Shown here piece after piece: positions 51,163 through 60,061 of a stretch of DNA of 64,000 nt. Position numbers and translations under genes: made by a program. The notes beneath the pieces were generated by a model. That model saw nothing but the letters and a program-made list of their open reading frames with translations. It was not told the origin of the DNA and ran no database searches. Numbering within the stretch: the first letter of the stretch is position 1; each line of letters starts with the position of its first letter. The DNA is from Kocuria rosea. GTDB lineage: Bacteria; Actinomycetota; Actinomycetes; Actinomycetales; Micrococcaceae. The stretch is taken from positions 1 to 64,000 of the forward strand of contig NZ_JAMBOG010000021.1 of NCBI RefSeq assembly GCF_023715525.1, written 5' to 3'.

Positions 51163-51588
51163 CTACACGCTCACGGCCTCCAGTGCAGCTGCCTCAACGG
51201 CGTCGTGAGCGGCGGGGTCGCCGTCGAGGGACTCGTCTGCGGCATCGGCGGATGCACGAGGAGGATGCTCCTTGAGCAGGGTGCGCACCTCGGCGGCAGA
51301 CAGCTCGAGCCGCTGGGCGATCTCGGACACCGCGACCTGTTCCCCCTGCATGGCCGCGGCCACCCGCGCCTGTGCTTCCCTCGCCTGGGCGGCGTCCTGC
51401 TCTGCTTTGGTGCGGATCTGCCTGATGCGCTGCTCGGCCGCCGCCCGGATCTGCTCGGCCTCCCCGGCGGCGAGGAAGTACTCCTCCCCCAGTTCCAACA
51501 GCCGCTGCTCCCGGGCCATGGATTCCGCAGCGGCTCGGCGGGCCCGCTCCCTCGCCTCGGTCTTGGTCGCACTCCTGCGTGGCGCCAT
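51163..51588 (-). CDS. Coiled-coil/HTH protein divergent from the relaxase (probable relaxosome accessory or regulator)
   Basis: 141 aa. A long charged helix (about 5-75: RERARRAAAESMAREQRLLE, AEQIRAAAEQRIRQIRTKAE) followed by a helix-turn-helix VAVSEIAQRLELSAAEVRTL and an acidic tail. ATG 51588 follows GGGAGGGTG. It lies opposite the relaxase with the presumed oriT between them, and a palindrome TGAACATGTTCA stands just upstream of its start and again before the relaxase. It probably binds there to regulate transfer or assist nicking; inference from position. Confidence 0.65.
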   Translation of the reverse strand: MAPRRSATKTEARERARRAAAESMAREQRLLELGEEYFLAAGEAEQIRAAAEQRIRQIRTKAEQDAAQAREAQARVAAAMQGEQVAVSEIAQRLELSAAEVRTLLKEHPPRASADAADESLDGDPAAHDAVEAAALEAVSV

Positions 51589-51604
51589 TTCACCCTCCCG
51601 TCGT

Positions 51605-51616
51605 TGAACATGTTCA
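51605..51616. promoter_or_regulatory. Palindrome TGAACATGTTCA, copy 1
   Basis: Perfect 12-bp palindrome 16 bp upstream of the minus-strand gene at 51588; an identical copy is at 52067. Likely operator pair for the two divergent mobilization genes. Confidence 0.55.
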
Positions 51617-51703
51617 TCACCATTCAATCACCCCTCCCCTTTCCATCCCTACCGGACCGCGCATGCGGGCGCGCCGCGGGGCGGCGCGGCAGCGCCGTGA
51701 GCC

Positions 51704-51778
51704 AACGCGGGCGCGGTGTGGACCGGCTCCGGGATAAGCCTTGCGGTCCCTCCGCCGGCCCCACACCGCACCCGCGTT
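51704..51778. other. Candidate origin of transfer (oriT): 18-bp inverted repeat
   Basis: AACGCGGGCGCGGTGTGG at 51704-51721 and its complement (one mismatch) at 51761-51778, 39 bp apart, in the non-coding space between the accessory gene and the MobF relaxase. An arm contains GGTGTGG, a sequence also present at the F-plasmid nick region. Location and structure fit an oriT; no experimental or comparative proof. Confidence 0.45.
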
Positions 51779-52050
51779 ACCTCGTCCCCGGCTGTCCACC
51801 CGACACCGCGCGCGTGGACAAGCCGGTGCGGTGGTACCCAGTCGACCTGCCGTGGGGACAGCTGATGCCCCGCTTCTCCGTGCTCGTTCCTCGCACTGCT
51901 CATCGGCATCACCTGCCCCCACTTCCCAGGTCTCGTGGGCACCACCGCCTCCCCTGCGGGGACGGACAGCCCGGCTCTGGACCCCGCTCCTTCGCCGGCG
52001 CTCAGTCGACGGTGCCTTACGAGCCTCATGGACTGTCACACCTCTTGCAT

Positions 52051-52078
52051 CATTGATCAATGAGGATGAACATGTTCA
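52051..52078. promoter_or_regulatory. Relaxase operator region: CATTGATCAATG and TGAACATGTTCA copy 2
   Basis: Two perfect 12-bp palindromes, CATTGATCAATG (52051-52062) and TGAACATGTTCA (52067-52078), immediately upstream of the relaxase ATG at 52092. The second is identical to the copy before the divergent gene, suggesting one regulator for both. Confidence 0.55.
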
Positions 52079-52091
52079 AATTGCGTGCGTG

Positions 52092-55000
52092 ATGACCGTC
52101 CACAAGCTGTCCGCCGGGGACGGGTATGCCTACTACACCTCCGAGGTCGCCTCCGCTGATGAGCTGCGGGCCGGGGACCGGGAACTGGGTGACTACTACA
52201 CCGTGGCCGGGATGCCCCCGGGCCAGTGGGTGGGCCACTCGCAAGCCCTGCTGGGGGTGTCCGGGGAGGTGGCGGAGGCGCAGATGGCGGCCCTGTTCGG
52301 GGAGGGCCTTCACCCCGAGGCCGACCGCATCCTCGCCGCCGGCGGCACCAGCTCAGACGTGGCGTTGGGCCAGAAGTACCGCCGGTATGCCACCGCTGAC
52401 ACGGAGCTCACCCGGCGCCTGAAGGAAGAAATCGCCCGGCACGAGCGCACTACCGGCACCACCCCGACCAAGGAGGAAGCGCGGAGGATCCGGGGCCGGG
52501 TCGCCGGCCAACTCTTCCGCCAGATGCACGGCCGCGACGCCAGGGACACCAGTGAGCTGGGCCGGTTCATCACGGCCCAGACGACCCCGCGGCAGCAGAC
52601 CGTGGCCGGCTACGACCTGGTCTTTTCTCCCACTAAGTCGGTGTCCCTGCTCTGGGCCCTGGGCGGGGATCAGGCTCGCACAGCGGTGGAGGCGGCGCAC
52701 ACGGAGGCCATCGCCGAGACCCTCACCTTCCTCGAGCAGCAGGCGACCTACACCCGGCGGGGGCGCAACGGGGTCCGCCAGATCGACGTCGAAGGTGGGC
52801 TGGTGGCCACCCAGTTCCGCCACTACGACTCCCGCACCGGGGACCCGCACCTGCACGACCACGTGGTGATCGCCAACAAGGTCAAAGGGGTGGACGGGAA
52901 GTGGTCGTCCCTGGACGGGCGCACTCTGTACCGCATGGGCGTGGCGGCCTCGGAGACCTACAACGCCAAGGTCATGGAGAAGGTCTGCGCGTCCCTGGGC
53001 GTGGCCGCCGTCCCGAGAAAGGCCAGCGGGGATGAGCCGATCTTCGAGATCGCCGGGGTGGATTTGGACGCCATCCACCACGCCTCCTCCCGCCGCACCG
53101 ACATCACCGGCACGTGTGCCCGGTTGGAGGCGGAGTTCACCGACCGACACGGCTACGCCCCCTCAGTGAAGCAGCGCATCGCCCTGGCCCAGCAAGCCAC
53201 GCTGGAGTCGCGCCCCGTCAAGAAGTCGGCCCGTCGCCTGTCCGAACTGGTGGAGCAGTGGTCAGCCGAGTACGCCGAACAGGTGAAGATGCCGGTCGGG
53301 GACGACCTGCTGGCCCACGTCCGGGCGGCGGCCACCGGCCTTCCGACCGGACCAGACGCGGCGCAGATCAACGTCAGTGAGCACGCCCGGCTGGTGGTGC
53401 ACGAGCTGTCCCAAAAACGGGCGACCTGGAGTGTGAACCACGTCCACGCCCAGACCCGCCGCCACCTGAAAGAGGCCATGATCGGGCGCACCGTGCCCGA
53501 CGAGTTGGTCTCTGCTGTGGTGCGTGAGGCCGCCACCACGTACAGCCTGTCCGTCACCCCGGCCGCGGATGTGCCCCGGTTGGCGGAGTTCACCCGGGCC
53601 GATGGCACCAGCCAGTTCGTGCGCGCCGACGCCCACGTCTACACCTCCCGGGAGGTGCTGGCCGCCGAGCACCGGGTGCTGGCAGCGGCTCAGCGCACCG
53701 TCATCCCCGCCGTCTCCACCGAGGTCTTCGAGCAGGTACTGGCTGCCCACACCGGACCCTTGAGTGCCGGGCAGGTGGCCCTGGCCCGCGCCTTCGCCAC
53801 CGACGAGAAACTCCTGAGCTTGGGGATCGGGCCGGCTGGGGCCGGCAAGACCACCAGCCTCTCGCTGGCCGCTCAGGCCGTGCGCGCCTCAGGCGGCAGC
53901 GTCGTCGGTTTGGCGCCCACGGCGGCCGCGGCCGCGGTCATGTCTGAGGACATTGGGGCGCAGGCCACGACCATTGACGCCTTCCTCCTGGCCCACCGAG
54001 CGGGGCGCACGACCACGCCCCCCCTGCAGGCTGGGGATGTGGTGATCGTCGATGAGGTGGGCATGGTCACCACCGGCAAACTGGCCGAACTCGTGGCCGT
54101 GGCAGCCCGGCACGGGGCCGTAGTGCGCGCGATCGGCGACGACCGCCAGCTCGGGGCGATCGGCTCCGGCGGAGCCCTGCGCCTGCTCGACACCCAGGTC
54201 GGGGCGACCCGCCTGGAGACCGTCCACCGCTTCCACACGCACGGCGAAGCCGAGGCCTCGCTGGCGTTGCGCGAGCCCCCGGCCACCGGGGCCGACACAC
54301 CCTTCGCCTGGTACACCGAACATCGTCGCGTGGTGGCTGGGGATCGTGAGGCGATGGTCGACGCCGCGCTGCGGACCTGGCTCACCGACACCCAAGCGGG
54401 CAAACGGTCCCTGCTGATCGCCACCGACAACACGACCGTCACCGAGCTCAACGCCCGCGCCCAGGCCGCCCGCATCGCCACCGGCCAACTCGACGCCAGC
54501 GGTTCGTCTGTCGTGCTGCGGGACGGGCTGATGGCGCACACCGGGGACGTGGTGGTGACCCGCCGCAACGACCGCACCCTGGCGCTCAACGGCGGCAAGG
54601 ACTTCGTGAAGAACAACGATGTCTGGACCGTCCACACCATCACCGGGGTTCAGAGCCGGGAGCGGGTGACGCTGCGCCACACGATCCACGCCGGGTTGAT
54701 CACCCTGGACGCCGGCTACCTCGCCCAACACGCCCAACTGGGGTATGCGGCCACGGTGCACCGGGCCCAGGGCGCGACCGAGGACTCTACCCACGCCATC
54801 CTGGATGCGGCCACCGATCGGGCCGCCGCCTACGTGGCCGCCACCCGGGGCCAGGACACCAATCAGCTCTACGTGGCCCTGGCCGACGGCGAGACCCGGG
54901 ACGAGGTGCTGGAGGCCATTGCCGGCGCCTACGACCGCAACCTCTCGGCGCATGAGACGGTGGCGGTTGAGGCCACCCGGACCGGGGATGTCGCCGCCCT

Positions 55001-56627
55001 GGGCGAGGTGTACCGCGAAACCTATGAGGCCGCCTGGACGGCCAAGGCCCGCGCGATGGCCATCGAGACTCTGGGTGCCGACACCGCCGCCCGGTTCACC
55101 GGAACGGAGGCCTGGGGGGCGGTGGCCACCCACCTGCATCAAGCCCAGGAAGCCGGCCTGGACCCGGCCGCCCTGCTCACCCGCGCAGTTCAGCAACGTG
55201 GGTTCGGCGACGCTGACGACCCGGCCGCGGTGCTGGCCTGGCGGCTGGAGCACCAGATCAAAACCGCGCAAGCCATCCTCGACACCACCGACCACCGCCC
55301 CCTCGGCTCGGTGACCGATGAGCACCTGGAGAAGCTGGCCGAACGCACCCGAGTGCTCCAGGGACAGCATGTGCTCGAGGATCCGCAGTGGATGGAGCGG
55401 CCCTTCGCGCTCATGCCCTCCACCGAGTTGGATGAGACCCGCCGACTCGGTTTGGCCCAACTGGAGGCCATGCCCCCGGACCGGTGGACCTCCACCACCG
55501 CGTCCAAACTGGACTGGATGACGCGCACGATAGGCGCCGAGCAGGAGCGCCGCGCGGGCCTGCCCCCCACCCAATCAGCGGTCGAGCAGAGCGCCCGTGG
55601 AGAGCGCCCCAGCACCGACACGGGAGTGTCGATCGGTGCGGCGATTGCCGCCGAGCAGCAGGTGCGCGCGGTGGCCGCCACGACCCCGGCACCGGCCCCC
55701 GTGGCAGACGGGCGCCGGGTGAGCGAGGACCTGGCCCCGACGCCGCTGATCACCGACCGGCAGGTGCCGGTGCAGTATCGGGAGCAGCTTCAGCGGCTGC
55801 GCATCCGGATGGAGGCCCGCATTATGGTGCGCGGGGCCGAGCTGGCCGAGACCCGCCCGGAGTGGACGTCCGTCCTGGGGCCGGTGCCGGCCAAGCCCGC
55901 TAAGGCGGCCGAGTGGCACCAGGTGGCGGCGGAGGTCGAGGCTTACCGCAACCGCTACAACATCGCCGCCCACGTGACGGCGCTGATCCCCAAGGCTCAC
56001 CAGCAGGACCCGGTGGCGGCCGCACTCATTGCCCGTGCCACGGCACTGCACAAGCACTCCGCGCTCACGACCGCGGCCCCGCAAACGCCCGAGCAGATCC
56101 GTGACTGCGTCGATGAGGCGCACGTGGCTGAGCGGGTGCGCACCACCCCGTCCCGGGCCCAGGAGGTTGTCGAGGCGCTGCGCGCCACCCGCGCCCAGAC
56201 CGCCGATCCGCTGCCGGCCCTCCAAGCACGGGAGGCCGCGGTCACCGAAGCCGCCACGGCCTCGGTAGCCGAACAACCCCGGCGGGTGCTGACCACGGAG
56301 GAGCTGATCGCCCACGCGGTAGCCCAGCACCGGGCCCAGACCCAACAGGCCGCCCCCACCACCGAGGCATCTGCCCCCCAAAACCCGGCGCCCACCGCAC
56401 CGGAGCCGCAGAAGCAGAAGAAGGAGAGCCCCGTGTCCGAGAACGCCCAGAACGACGCCGCCAGGAAGCCCATCAAGTCGGACCTGGAACGCTCCCAGGC
56501 CGAGGTCATCAAGCGCTACAAGGCCGCGAATCGTGTCGAGCAGAAATCCCGCCGGCAGGAGGACACCGCCGCAGCAACCCGCCGGGCTGCGCAAAACATT
56601 CGCCGCAACGGAGGCCGCAGCCTTTGA
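52092..56627 (+). CDS. traA: TraA-like MobF relaxase-helicase
   Basis: 1511 aa. N-terminal TrwC/TraI relaxase domain (about 1-370): catalytic Tyr cluster near Y12-Y15 (GYAYYTSEVASAD), FSPTKSVSLLWALG, and metal-binding His253, His255, His257 in PHLHDHVV. RecD-like helicase about 560-1000: Walker A GPAGAGKT (580-587), Walker B VIVDEVGM with D654, E655, and a UvrD-like motif YAATVHRAQGATEDS. A long helical C-terminus ends in a basic region. It nicks oriT, stays bound to the strand and unwinds it during conjugation. ATG 52092 begins MTVHKLSAGDGY, the standard N-terminus; the frame open to 51741 runs through the oriT region and is not coding. Confidence 0.95.
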   Translation: MTVHKLSAGDGYAYYTSEVASADELRAGDRELGDYYTVAGMPPGQWVGHSQALLGVSGEVAEAQMAALFGEGLHPEADRILAAGGTSSDVALGQKYRRYATADTELTRRLKEEIARHERTTGTTPTKEEARRIRGRVAGQLFRQMHGRDARDTSELGRFITAQTTPRQQTVAGYDLVFSPTKSVSLLWALGGDQARTAVEAAHTEAIAETLTFLEQQATYTRRGRNGVRQIDVEGGLVATQFRHYDSRTGDPHLHDHVVIANKVKGVDGKWSSLDGRTLYRMGVAASETYNAKVMEKVCASLGVAAVPRKASGDEPIFEIAGVDLDAIHHASSRRTDITGTCARLEAEFTDRHGYAPSVKQRIALAQQATLESRPVKKSARRLSELVEQWSAEYAEQVKMPVGDDLLAHVRAAATGLPTGPDAAQINVSEHARLVVHELSQKRATWSVNHVHAQTRRHLKEAMIGRTVPDELVSAVVREAATTYSLSVTPAADVPRLAEFTRADGTSQFVRADAHVYTSREVLAAEHRVLAAAQRTVIPAVSTEVFEQVLAAHTGPLSAGQVALARAFATDEKLLSLGIGPAGAGKTTSLSLAAQAVRASGGSVVGLAPTAAAAAVMSEDIGAQATTIDAFLLAHRAGRTTTPPLQAGDVVIVDEVGMVTTGKLAELVAVAARHGAVVRAIGDDRQLGAIGSGGALRLLDTQVGATRLETVHRFHTHGEAEASLALREPPATGADTPFAWYTEHRRVVAGDREAMVDAALRTWLTDTQAGKRSLLIATDNTTVTELNARAQAARIATGQLDASGSSVVLRDGLMAHTGDVVVTRRNDRTLALNGGKDFVKNNDVWTVHTITGVQSRERVTLRHTIHAGLITLDAGYLAQHAQLGYAATVHRAQGATEDSTHAILDAATDRAAAYVAATRGQDTNQLYVALADGETRDEVLEAIAGAYDRNLSAHETVAVEATRTGDVAALGEVYRETYEAAWTAKARAMAIETLGADTAARFTGTEAWGAVATHLHQAQEAGLDPAALLTRAVQQRGFGDADDPAAVLAWRLEHQIKTAQAILDTTDHRPLGSVTDEHLEKLAERTRVLQGQHVLEDPQWMERPFALMPSTELDETRRLGLAQLEAMPPDRWTSTTASKLDWMTRTIGAEQERRAGLPPTQSAVEQSARGERPSTDTGVSIGAAIAAEQQVRAVAATTPAPAPVADGRRVSEDLAPTPLITDRQVPVQYREQLQRLRIRMEARIMVRGAELAETRPEWTSVLGPVPAKPAKAAEWHQVAAEVEAYRNRYNIAAHVTALIPKAHQQDPVAAALIARATALHKHSALTTAAPQTPEQIRDCVDEAHVAERVRTTPSRAQEVVEALRATRAQTADPLPALQAREAAVTEAATASVAEQPRRVLTTEELIAHAVAQHRAQTQQAAPTTEASAPQNPAPTAPEPQKQKKESPVSENAQNDAARKPIKSDLERSQAEVIKRYKAANRVEQKSRRQEDTAAATRRAAQNIRRNGGRSL

Positions 56628-56670
56628 GATCCGCCTCTGGCTGCGGAGCCTGTGAAGCCTAGACTTGGTT

Positions 56671-56704
56671 GCCACATATGTTCGCTCATGCGACTATATG
56701 TGGC
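56671..56704. promoter_or_regulatory. 9-bp inverted repeat abutting the antitoxin start codon
   Basis: GCCACATAT (56671-56679) / ATATGTGGC (56696-56704) with 16 bp between; the ATG of the next gene begins at 56705. Likely operator for autoregulation. The leader is so short that the mRNA may be leaderless. Confidence 0.6.
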
Positions 56705-57370
56705 ATGGAAGTGACCATCGCCGAAGCCGCCACCCGTCTGGGGGTCTCGCCCCGTCAGGCCCAACGACTGGCCCAACAGGGGCAACTGCAGATCGTGCGG
56801 CGGGTGGGTCGGACGCTTCTCGTCGAGGACACCGCCATCACCCAGCGGCACCAGACGGGCAGAGGCCCGGGACGGCGATGGAACAGCAACACCGCCTGGG
56901 CCGCGATTGAGTTGCTCGAACATGGGTGGACCACCCGGGCGGCGGCCCGGACGCTGTTCCGCCTCAAGGGCCGCCTCGCCAGCCTGAGCGTGGAGGAGTT
57001 CGTCCGCTTGGCGGCCGGGCGGGCCCAGACCCAGCGGATGACCCAGACCCGGCGACGACCCGCGGCTTTGAAAGACGCACTGATGCTCTCCGGGCGCTCC
57101 GCCCTGGACAACCCTCAGGTGGCAGCACGGTTTGGCCTGGCTGGTGGCGAGTCCCAGATCATCGAGGGCTACCTGCACCAAGACGAGCTCGAGGAGGTGC
57201 TCACCCGGTTCGGACTGGTCGCCGATGCCGAAGGAGAGGTCTTCCTCCACATCAGCGAGGAGGTACCGGTGGACTCGATCATCACCACCGCCCTGGACCT
57301 CGTGGAACGTGGCACCACCCGCGAACGGGCCGCGGCCCACGGGCTGCTGCAGGCGGCACTGGACCAGTGA
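56705..57370 (+). CDS. AbiEi-like antitoxin/DNA-binding regulator
   Basis: 221 aa. N-terminal MerR/excisionase-like helix-turn-helix (VTIAEAATRLGVSPRQAQRL, about 2-45), a middle helical domain, and a C-terminal part LMLSGRSALDNPQVAARFGL, VDSIITTALDLVERGTTRER. Its stop overlaps the next gene (GTGA), which encodes a nucleotidyltransferase, the arrangement of type IV AbiE-like toxin-antitoxin pairs in which the first protein represses the operon. The operator-like inverted repeat directly upstream supports this. The domain is not the classical AbiEi winged helix, so the label is by analogy. Confidence 0.7.
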   Translation: MEVTIAEAATRLGVSPRQAQRLAQQGQLQIVRRVGRTLLVEDTAITQRHQTGRGPGRRWNSNTAWAAIELLEHGWTTRAAARTLFRLKGRLASLSVEEFVRLAAGRAQTQRMTQTRRRPAALKDALMLSGRSALDNPQVAARFGLAGGESQIIEGYLHQDELEEVLTRFGLVADAEGEVFLHISEEVPVDSIITTALDLVERGTTRERAAAHGLLQAALDQ

Positions 57371-58164
57371 GCGCCGACAAGTCCGGCGCTTCACCGGAGC
57401 GTCCTACCTGGCAACTGGAGGAGCCGGCCGGAGGCTTCGCCCCGCCGTGGCAGCTGGCGCTGGAACTGGCAGAGGCCATGCCACCGGGATCGTGGACGCT
57501 CGTCGGTGGTCTGATGGTCCAGTTGCACGCGATGCACGCCGGCATGGTCCCCCAGCGCTCAACCACTGACGTCGACATCGTCGTCCACATCGAGACCACC
57601 ATGTCCTGGGCCCGCACCACCCAGGCGCTGCACCAGTGCGGCTACCGGCTGCAGCGCCCGAACAACCCCAAGGGCCCCTCCCACCGGTTCGTGCGCGACG
57701 GGGACGTCATCGACGTCCTGATCGCTGACCACGTCGCCCCCAAGGCCCTGGAGATGCGCGCGCCGGGGAAGCACCTCATGCGGATCCCCGGCGCCACCAG
57801 TGCGTTGCGCAAGACGGTGAACTGCCACATCACCCGCTCCAACGGATCCGACATCGTCATCAGCGTCCCCGACGTCCTGGGGGCCTTGACCCTTAAGGGA
57901 GGCGCCTACCAAGAGGACTCCCGCGACACGGGTCGCCACCTGGAAGACGCCGTGGTGCTGCTGGGCACCATCGACGACGCAGACGAACTGGTCGAAGATC
58001 ACCAGGCGTGGACCCAGGGCGACCCGCGGCGGATCAGGGTCCTGGCCCGGAACCTTCCCGACGACCACCCGGCGTGGGGACTGCTCCCCCACCGCCAGCG
58101 GCTCAGAGCCCAGCAATCACTCACAATCCTTACTGAGGCGACTACGGGGCACATTCGGCGCTGA
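57367..58164 (+). CDS. Nucleotidyltransferase-fold protein (AbiEii/MNT-like toxin candidate)
   Basis: 265 aa from GTG 57367. NTase signature: SWTLVGGLMVQLHAMHAG with G47-G48, then RSTTDVDIVVHI with acidic D68 and D70, then a third strand around DVIDVLIADH with Asp. This is the minimal NTase core found in AbiEii-type toxins and in MNT antitoxins, which transfer nucleotides to tRNA or protein. C-terminal half has SNGSDIVISVPDVLGALTLK and helical sequence. Translationally coupled to the upstream regulator; likely plasmid-maintenance or phage-exclusion pair. Confidence 0.78.
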   Translation: MSADKSGASPERPTWQLEEPAGGFAPPWQLALELAEAMPPGSWTLVGGLMVQLHAMHAGMVPQRSTTDVDIVVHIETTMSWARTTQALHQCGYRLQRPNNPKGPSHRFVRDGDVIDVLIADHVAPKALEMRAPGKHLMRIPGATSALRKTVNCHITRSNGSDIVISVPDVLGALTLKGGAYQEDSRDTGRHLEDAVVLLGTIDDADELVEDHQAWTQGDPRRIRVLARNLPDDHPAWGLLPHRQRLRAQQSLTILTEATTGHIRR

Positions 58165-58238
58165 TTGCCGTGCAACTGCATCAGCTTCTACCTCGCGGAA
58201 TCTGGACATGAAGCATCAAAATACGAATCCGTGGAGAC

Positions 58239-58276
58239 ACGCGCATGTTGTCTGGCGCATGCGCATGCGGTGTGTA
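58239..58276. promoter_or_regulatory. Repeated GCGCATG boxes before the RHH gene
   Basis: GCGCATG occurs at about 58241 and 58256 and GCATGCGCATGC forms a palindrome at about 58257-58268, all within 50 bp upstream of the small RHH gene. Likely operator of that gene. Confidence 0.45.
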
Positions 58277-58288
58277 AGACTGGCCACC

Positions 58289-58504
58289 ATGATCGACTAC
58301 AAGCCCCCGAAGATGCAGGGGAACAAGGTGCCCTTCAGCACGCGCCTGACTCCAGAGCAGCATCGCTTAGCAGCAGAAGCTGCCGCTACCACGGGGTTGT
58401 CGATGGCGGAGTACATCGGTGCGCTCATTGAGCGCGATGCCGAACTCCCTAACAAACTCGACAACAGGGAGGATCCGCGCCTGCCGATCTCCAAAGCGTC
58501 TTAA
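58289..58504 (+). CDS. Small ribbon-helix-helix DNA-binding protein
   Basis: 71 aa. The core VPFSTRLTPEQHRLAAEAAA, TTGLSMAEYIGALIERDAEL has the beta strand and two helices of Arc/MetJ-type RHH proteins. It stands just before the rep gene and is separated from it by a terminator, so copy-number or replication control is a reasonable role; inference. The start at 58289 gives the usual RHH length. Confidence 0.7.
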   Translation: MIDYKPPKMQGNKVPFSTRLTPEQHRLAAEAAATTGLSMAEYIGALIERDAELPNKLDNREDPRLPISKAS

Positions 58505-58510
58505 ACGACT

Positions 58511-58538
58511 GACGGCCCGCCTTGCCGGGCGGGCCGTC
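58511..58538 (+). terminator. Strong hairpin terminator
   Basis: Perfect 11-bp stem GACGGCCCGCC / GGCGGGCCGTC with a 6-base loop, 7 bp after the RHH stop codon. Confidence 0.75.
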
Positions 58539-58634
58539 TAAGTCATTCGGCTGTCTCCGTCGCCAAACTGCGACAGCCGTTCCAACAGCTAACTGAATCG
58601 GAACTGCTCATGTACCCAATACCAGGGGACTGTT

Positions 58635-59918
58635 GTGTCTCCTAGTGTACCCGAGGCGTTCCCGCAAGGGGACCCCTCGCTACTCAGTCGTGTCGATTTT
58701 CGCTCACAGCCCTCCCCCGAGGCCGCCTCCGAGCCCGACACAGACCTCCCGTCGCGCCGCCGCCGGGTGCGCGTGCAGTACGAACGCTCCAAAGCCGTGG
58801 TCCTGCGTGCCATCCCCACCGGGTGCCGGCTGGCCCGCCACGTGGTCGCCTGGAAGCGCGCCGCCCTGGAGCACCCGGCCCTGGAGCTGATGCGCGCCGA
58901 CGGCCGGGCCAACATGGCCGCCCTCATCGAGGTCATCGCGCTGCAGCAGGACCCGGCCTCGCGCACCTGGCGCACCACCTGGGCCTGGGTCGCCGAACGC
59001 CTCGGGATCCACGAGGACTCCGTAGGGCGGATGATCCGCCGGCTCAAAACCTGGGGCCTGCTCGCCGTGGTCGCCACCGGCCGCTCCGCCGCCTACACGC
59101 CCCGGTCCACCGGCAAGAAACAGGGCGAGGCCCCCGTCTACGCCCTCACCGTCCAAGCACCCCCCGCACCGCAACCTGTGGAGACGGCAGAAGAGGAGTC
59201 AATGCCTGTGGATATAAATGTCGGCCCGGTCCCCCCGAAGGGGGCATGTCCTCCCCCGCACGCGCGCGAAGAGTTTTCCCAGAAGGACGCGGCTACGCCG
59301 CGACCCACTGCTAAGGCCGCCGCACAGCGGCGGGAAGTGGTCGCCGCACTGGCCCAGCGGTCAGCTGCGCTGTGGCCGGCTCATGCGACGGTGAGGCCTT
59401 CGAGTGCGGGGGCGACCCGCCGGGATTGGAAGCACACTTATCGTTGTGCGGGGCTCGAACTCCAGCACCACGCCCTGGTGCTGCGCCAGATCACCACCGC
59501 CTACGTCACCTCCGTGGCCAAGCCCTACTTTGAGGCCGGGTGGAGCATCGCCGATGTCCTCCACGCCCTGGACTGGACACCTAACGGTCACCGCTACCCC
59601 CACGACGCCGTGCACGGCATCACCCACCCTGGGGCCTGGTTCGCCGCCCGGCTGCGCACCTGGACGCACCAGGACGGCTCTCCCATGCGCTCGGTCGACC
59701 AGCGTGCCGCGGCCGAGGCCGAACAGCGTCGGGCCGAAGCGATCGCAGCCGCGCAACGTCACGCCGCCCGCCAGGTGGCAGCCGCGGAGGCTGGGGGGTC
59801 GGTCGTGGCCATTAGGTCTGAGGTGGGGGCCGGGGTGGGTGGGCGGTCGTTCCGAGAGCGTTGGGCCGCGCACATCGCTGCCGGCGCGGCAGAAGCTCGC
59901 CCCGGCCACCATGTCTGA
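58635..59918 (+). CDS. Plasmid replication initiator (winged-helix Rep)
   Basis: 427 aa from GTG 58635, AGGGGAC upstream. Domain 1 (about 40-170) is a winged helix: TWRTTWAWVAERLGIHEDSV, GRMIRRLKTWGLLAVVATGR. A Pro-rich linker follows. Domain 2 (about 260-370) has TRRDWKHTYRCAGLELQHHA, ADVLHALDWTPNGHRYPHDA and HPGAWFAARLRTW, a layout seen in replication proteins of actinomycete theta-type plasmids. A helical Ala/Glu/Arg tail ends the protein. It would open the plasmid origin, probably in the region just upstream (58540-58634), though no iterons are clear there. Confidence 0.82.
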   Translation: MSPSVPEAFPQGDPSLLSRVDFRSQPSPEAASEPDTDLPSRRRRVRVQYERSKAVVLRAIPTGCRLARHVVAWKRAALEHPALELMRADGRANMAALIEVIALQQDPASRTWRTTWAWVAERLGIHEDSVGRMIRRLKTWGLLAVVATGRSAAYTPRSTGKKQGEAPVYALTVQAPPAPQPVETAEEESMPVDINVGPVPPKGACPPPHAREEFSQKDAATPRPTAKAAAQRREVVAALAQRSAALWPAHATVRPSSAGATRRDWKHTYRCAGLELQHHALVLRQITTAYVTSVAKPYFEAGWSIADVLHALDWTPNGHRYPHDAVHGITHPGAWFAARLRTWTHQDGSPMRSVDQRAAAEAEQRRAEAIAAAQRHAARQVAAAEAGGSVVAIRSEVGAGVGGRSFRERWAAHIAAGAAEARPGHHV

Positions 59919-60061
59919 GCCCGTGGGAGGGGTTCCCCACCTTCTGGGAAAGCGATCCTGCCCAGACCGGGGCCGGTCGTCTCGGGGCGGGCAATCAGGG
60001 TCGGGGTGATGTGGTGCTGACTGTTGGCGGCGGGAGTACATGTATTTGGGACGTAACTCAT

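Noticed and set aside
51741-52091. N-terminal extension of the relaxase by 117 residues
   Set aside because: It would run through palindromes and the oriT-like repeat; the conserved relaxase N-terminus begins at MTVHKLSAGDGY.
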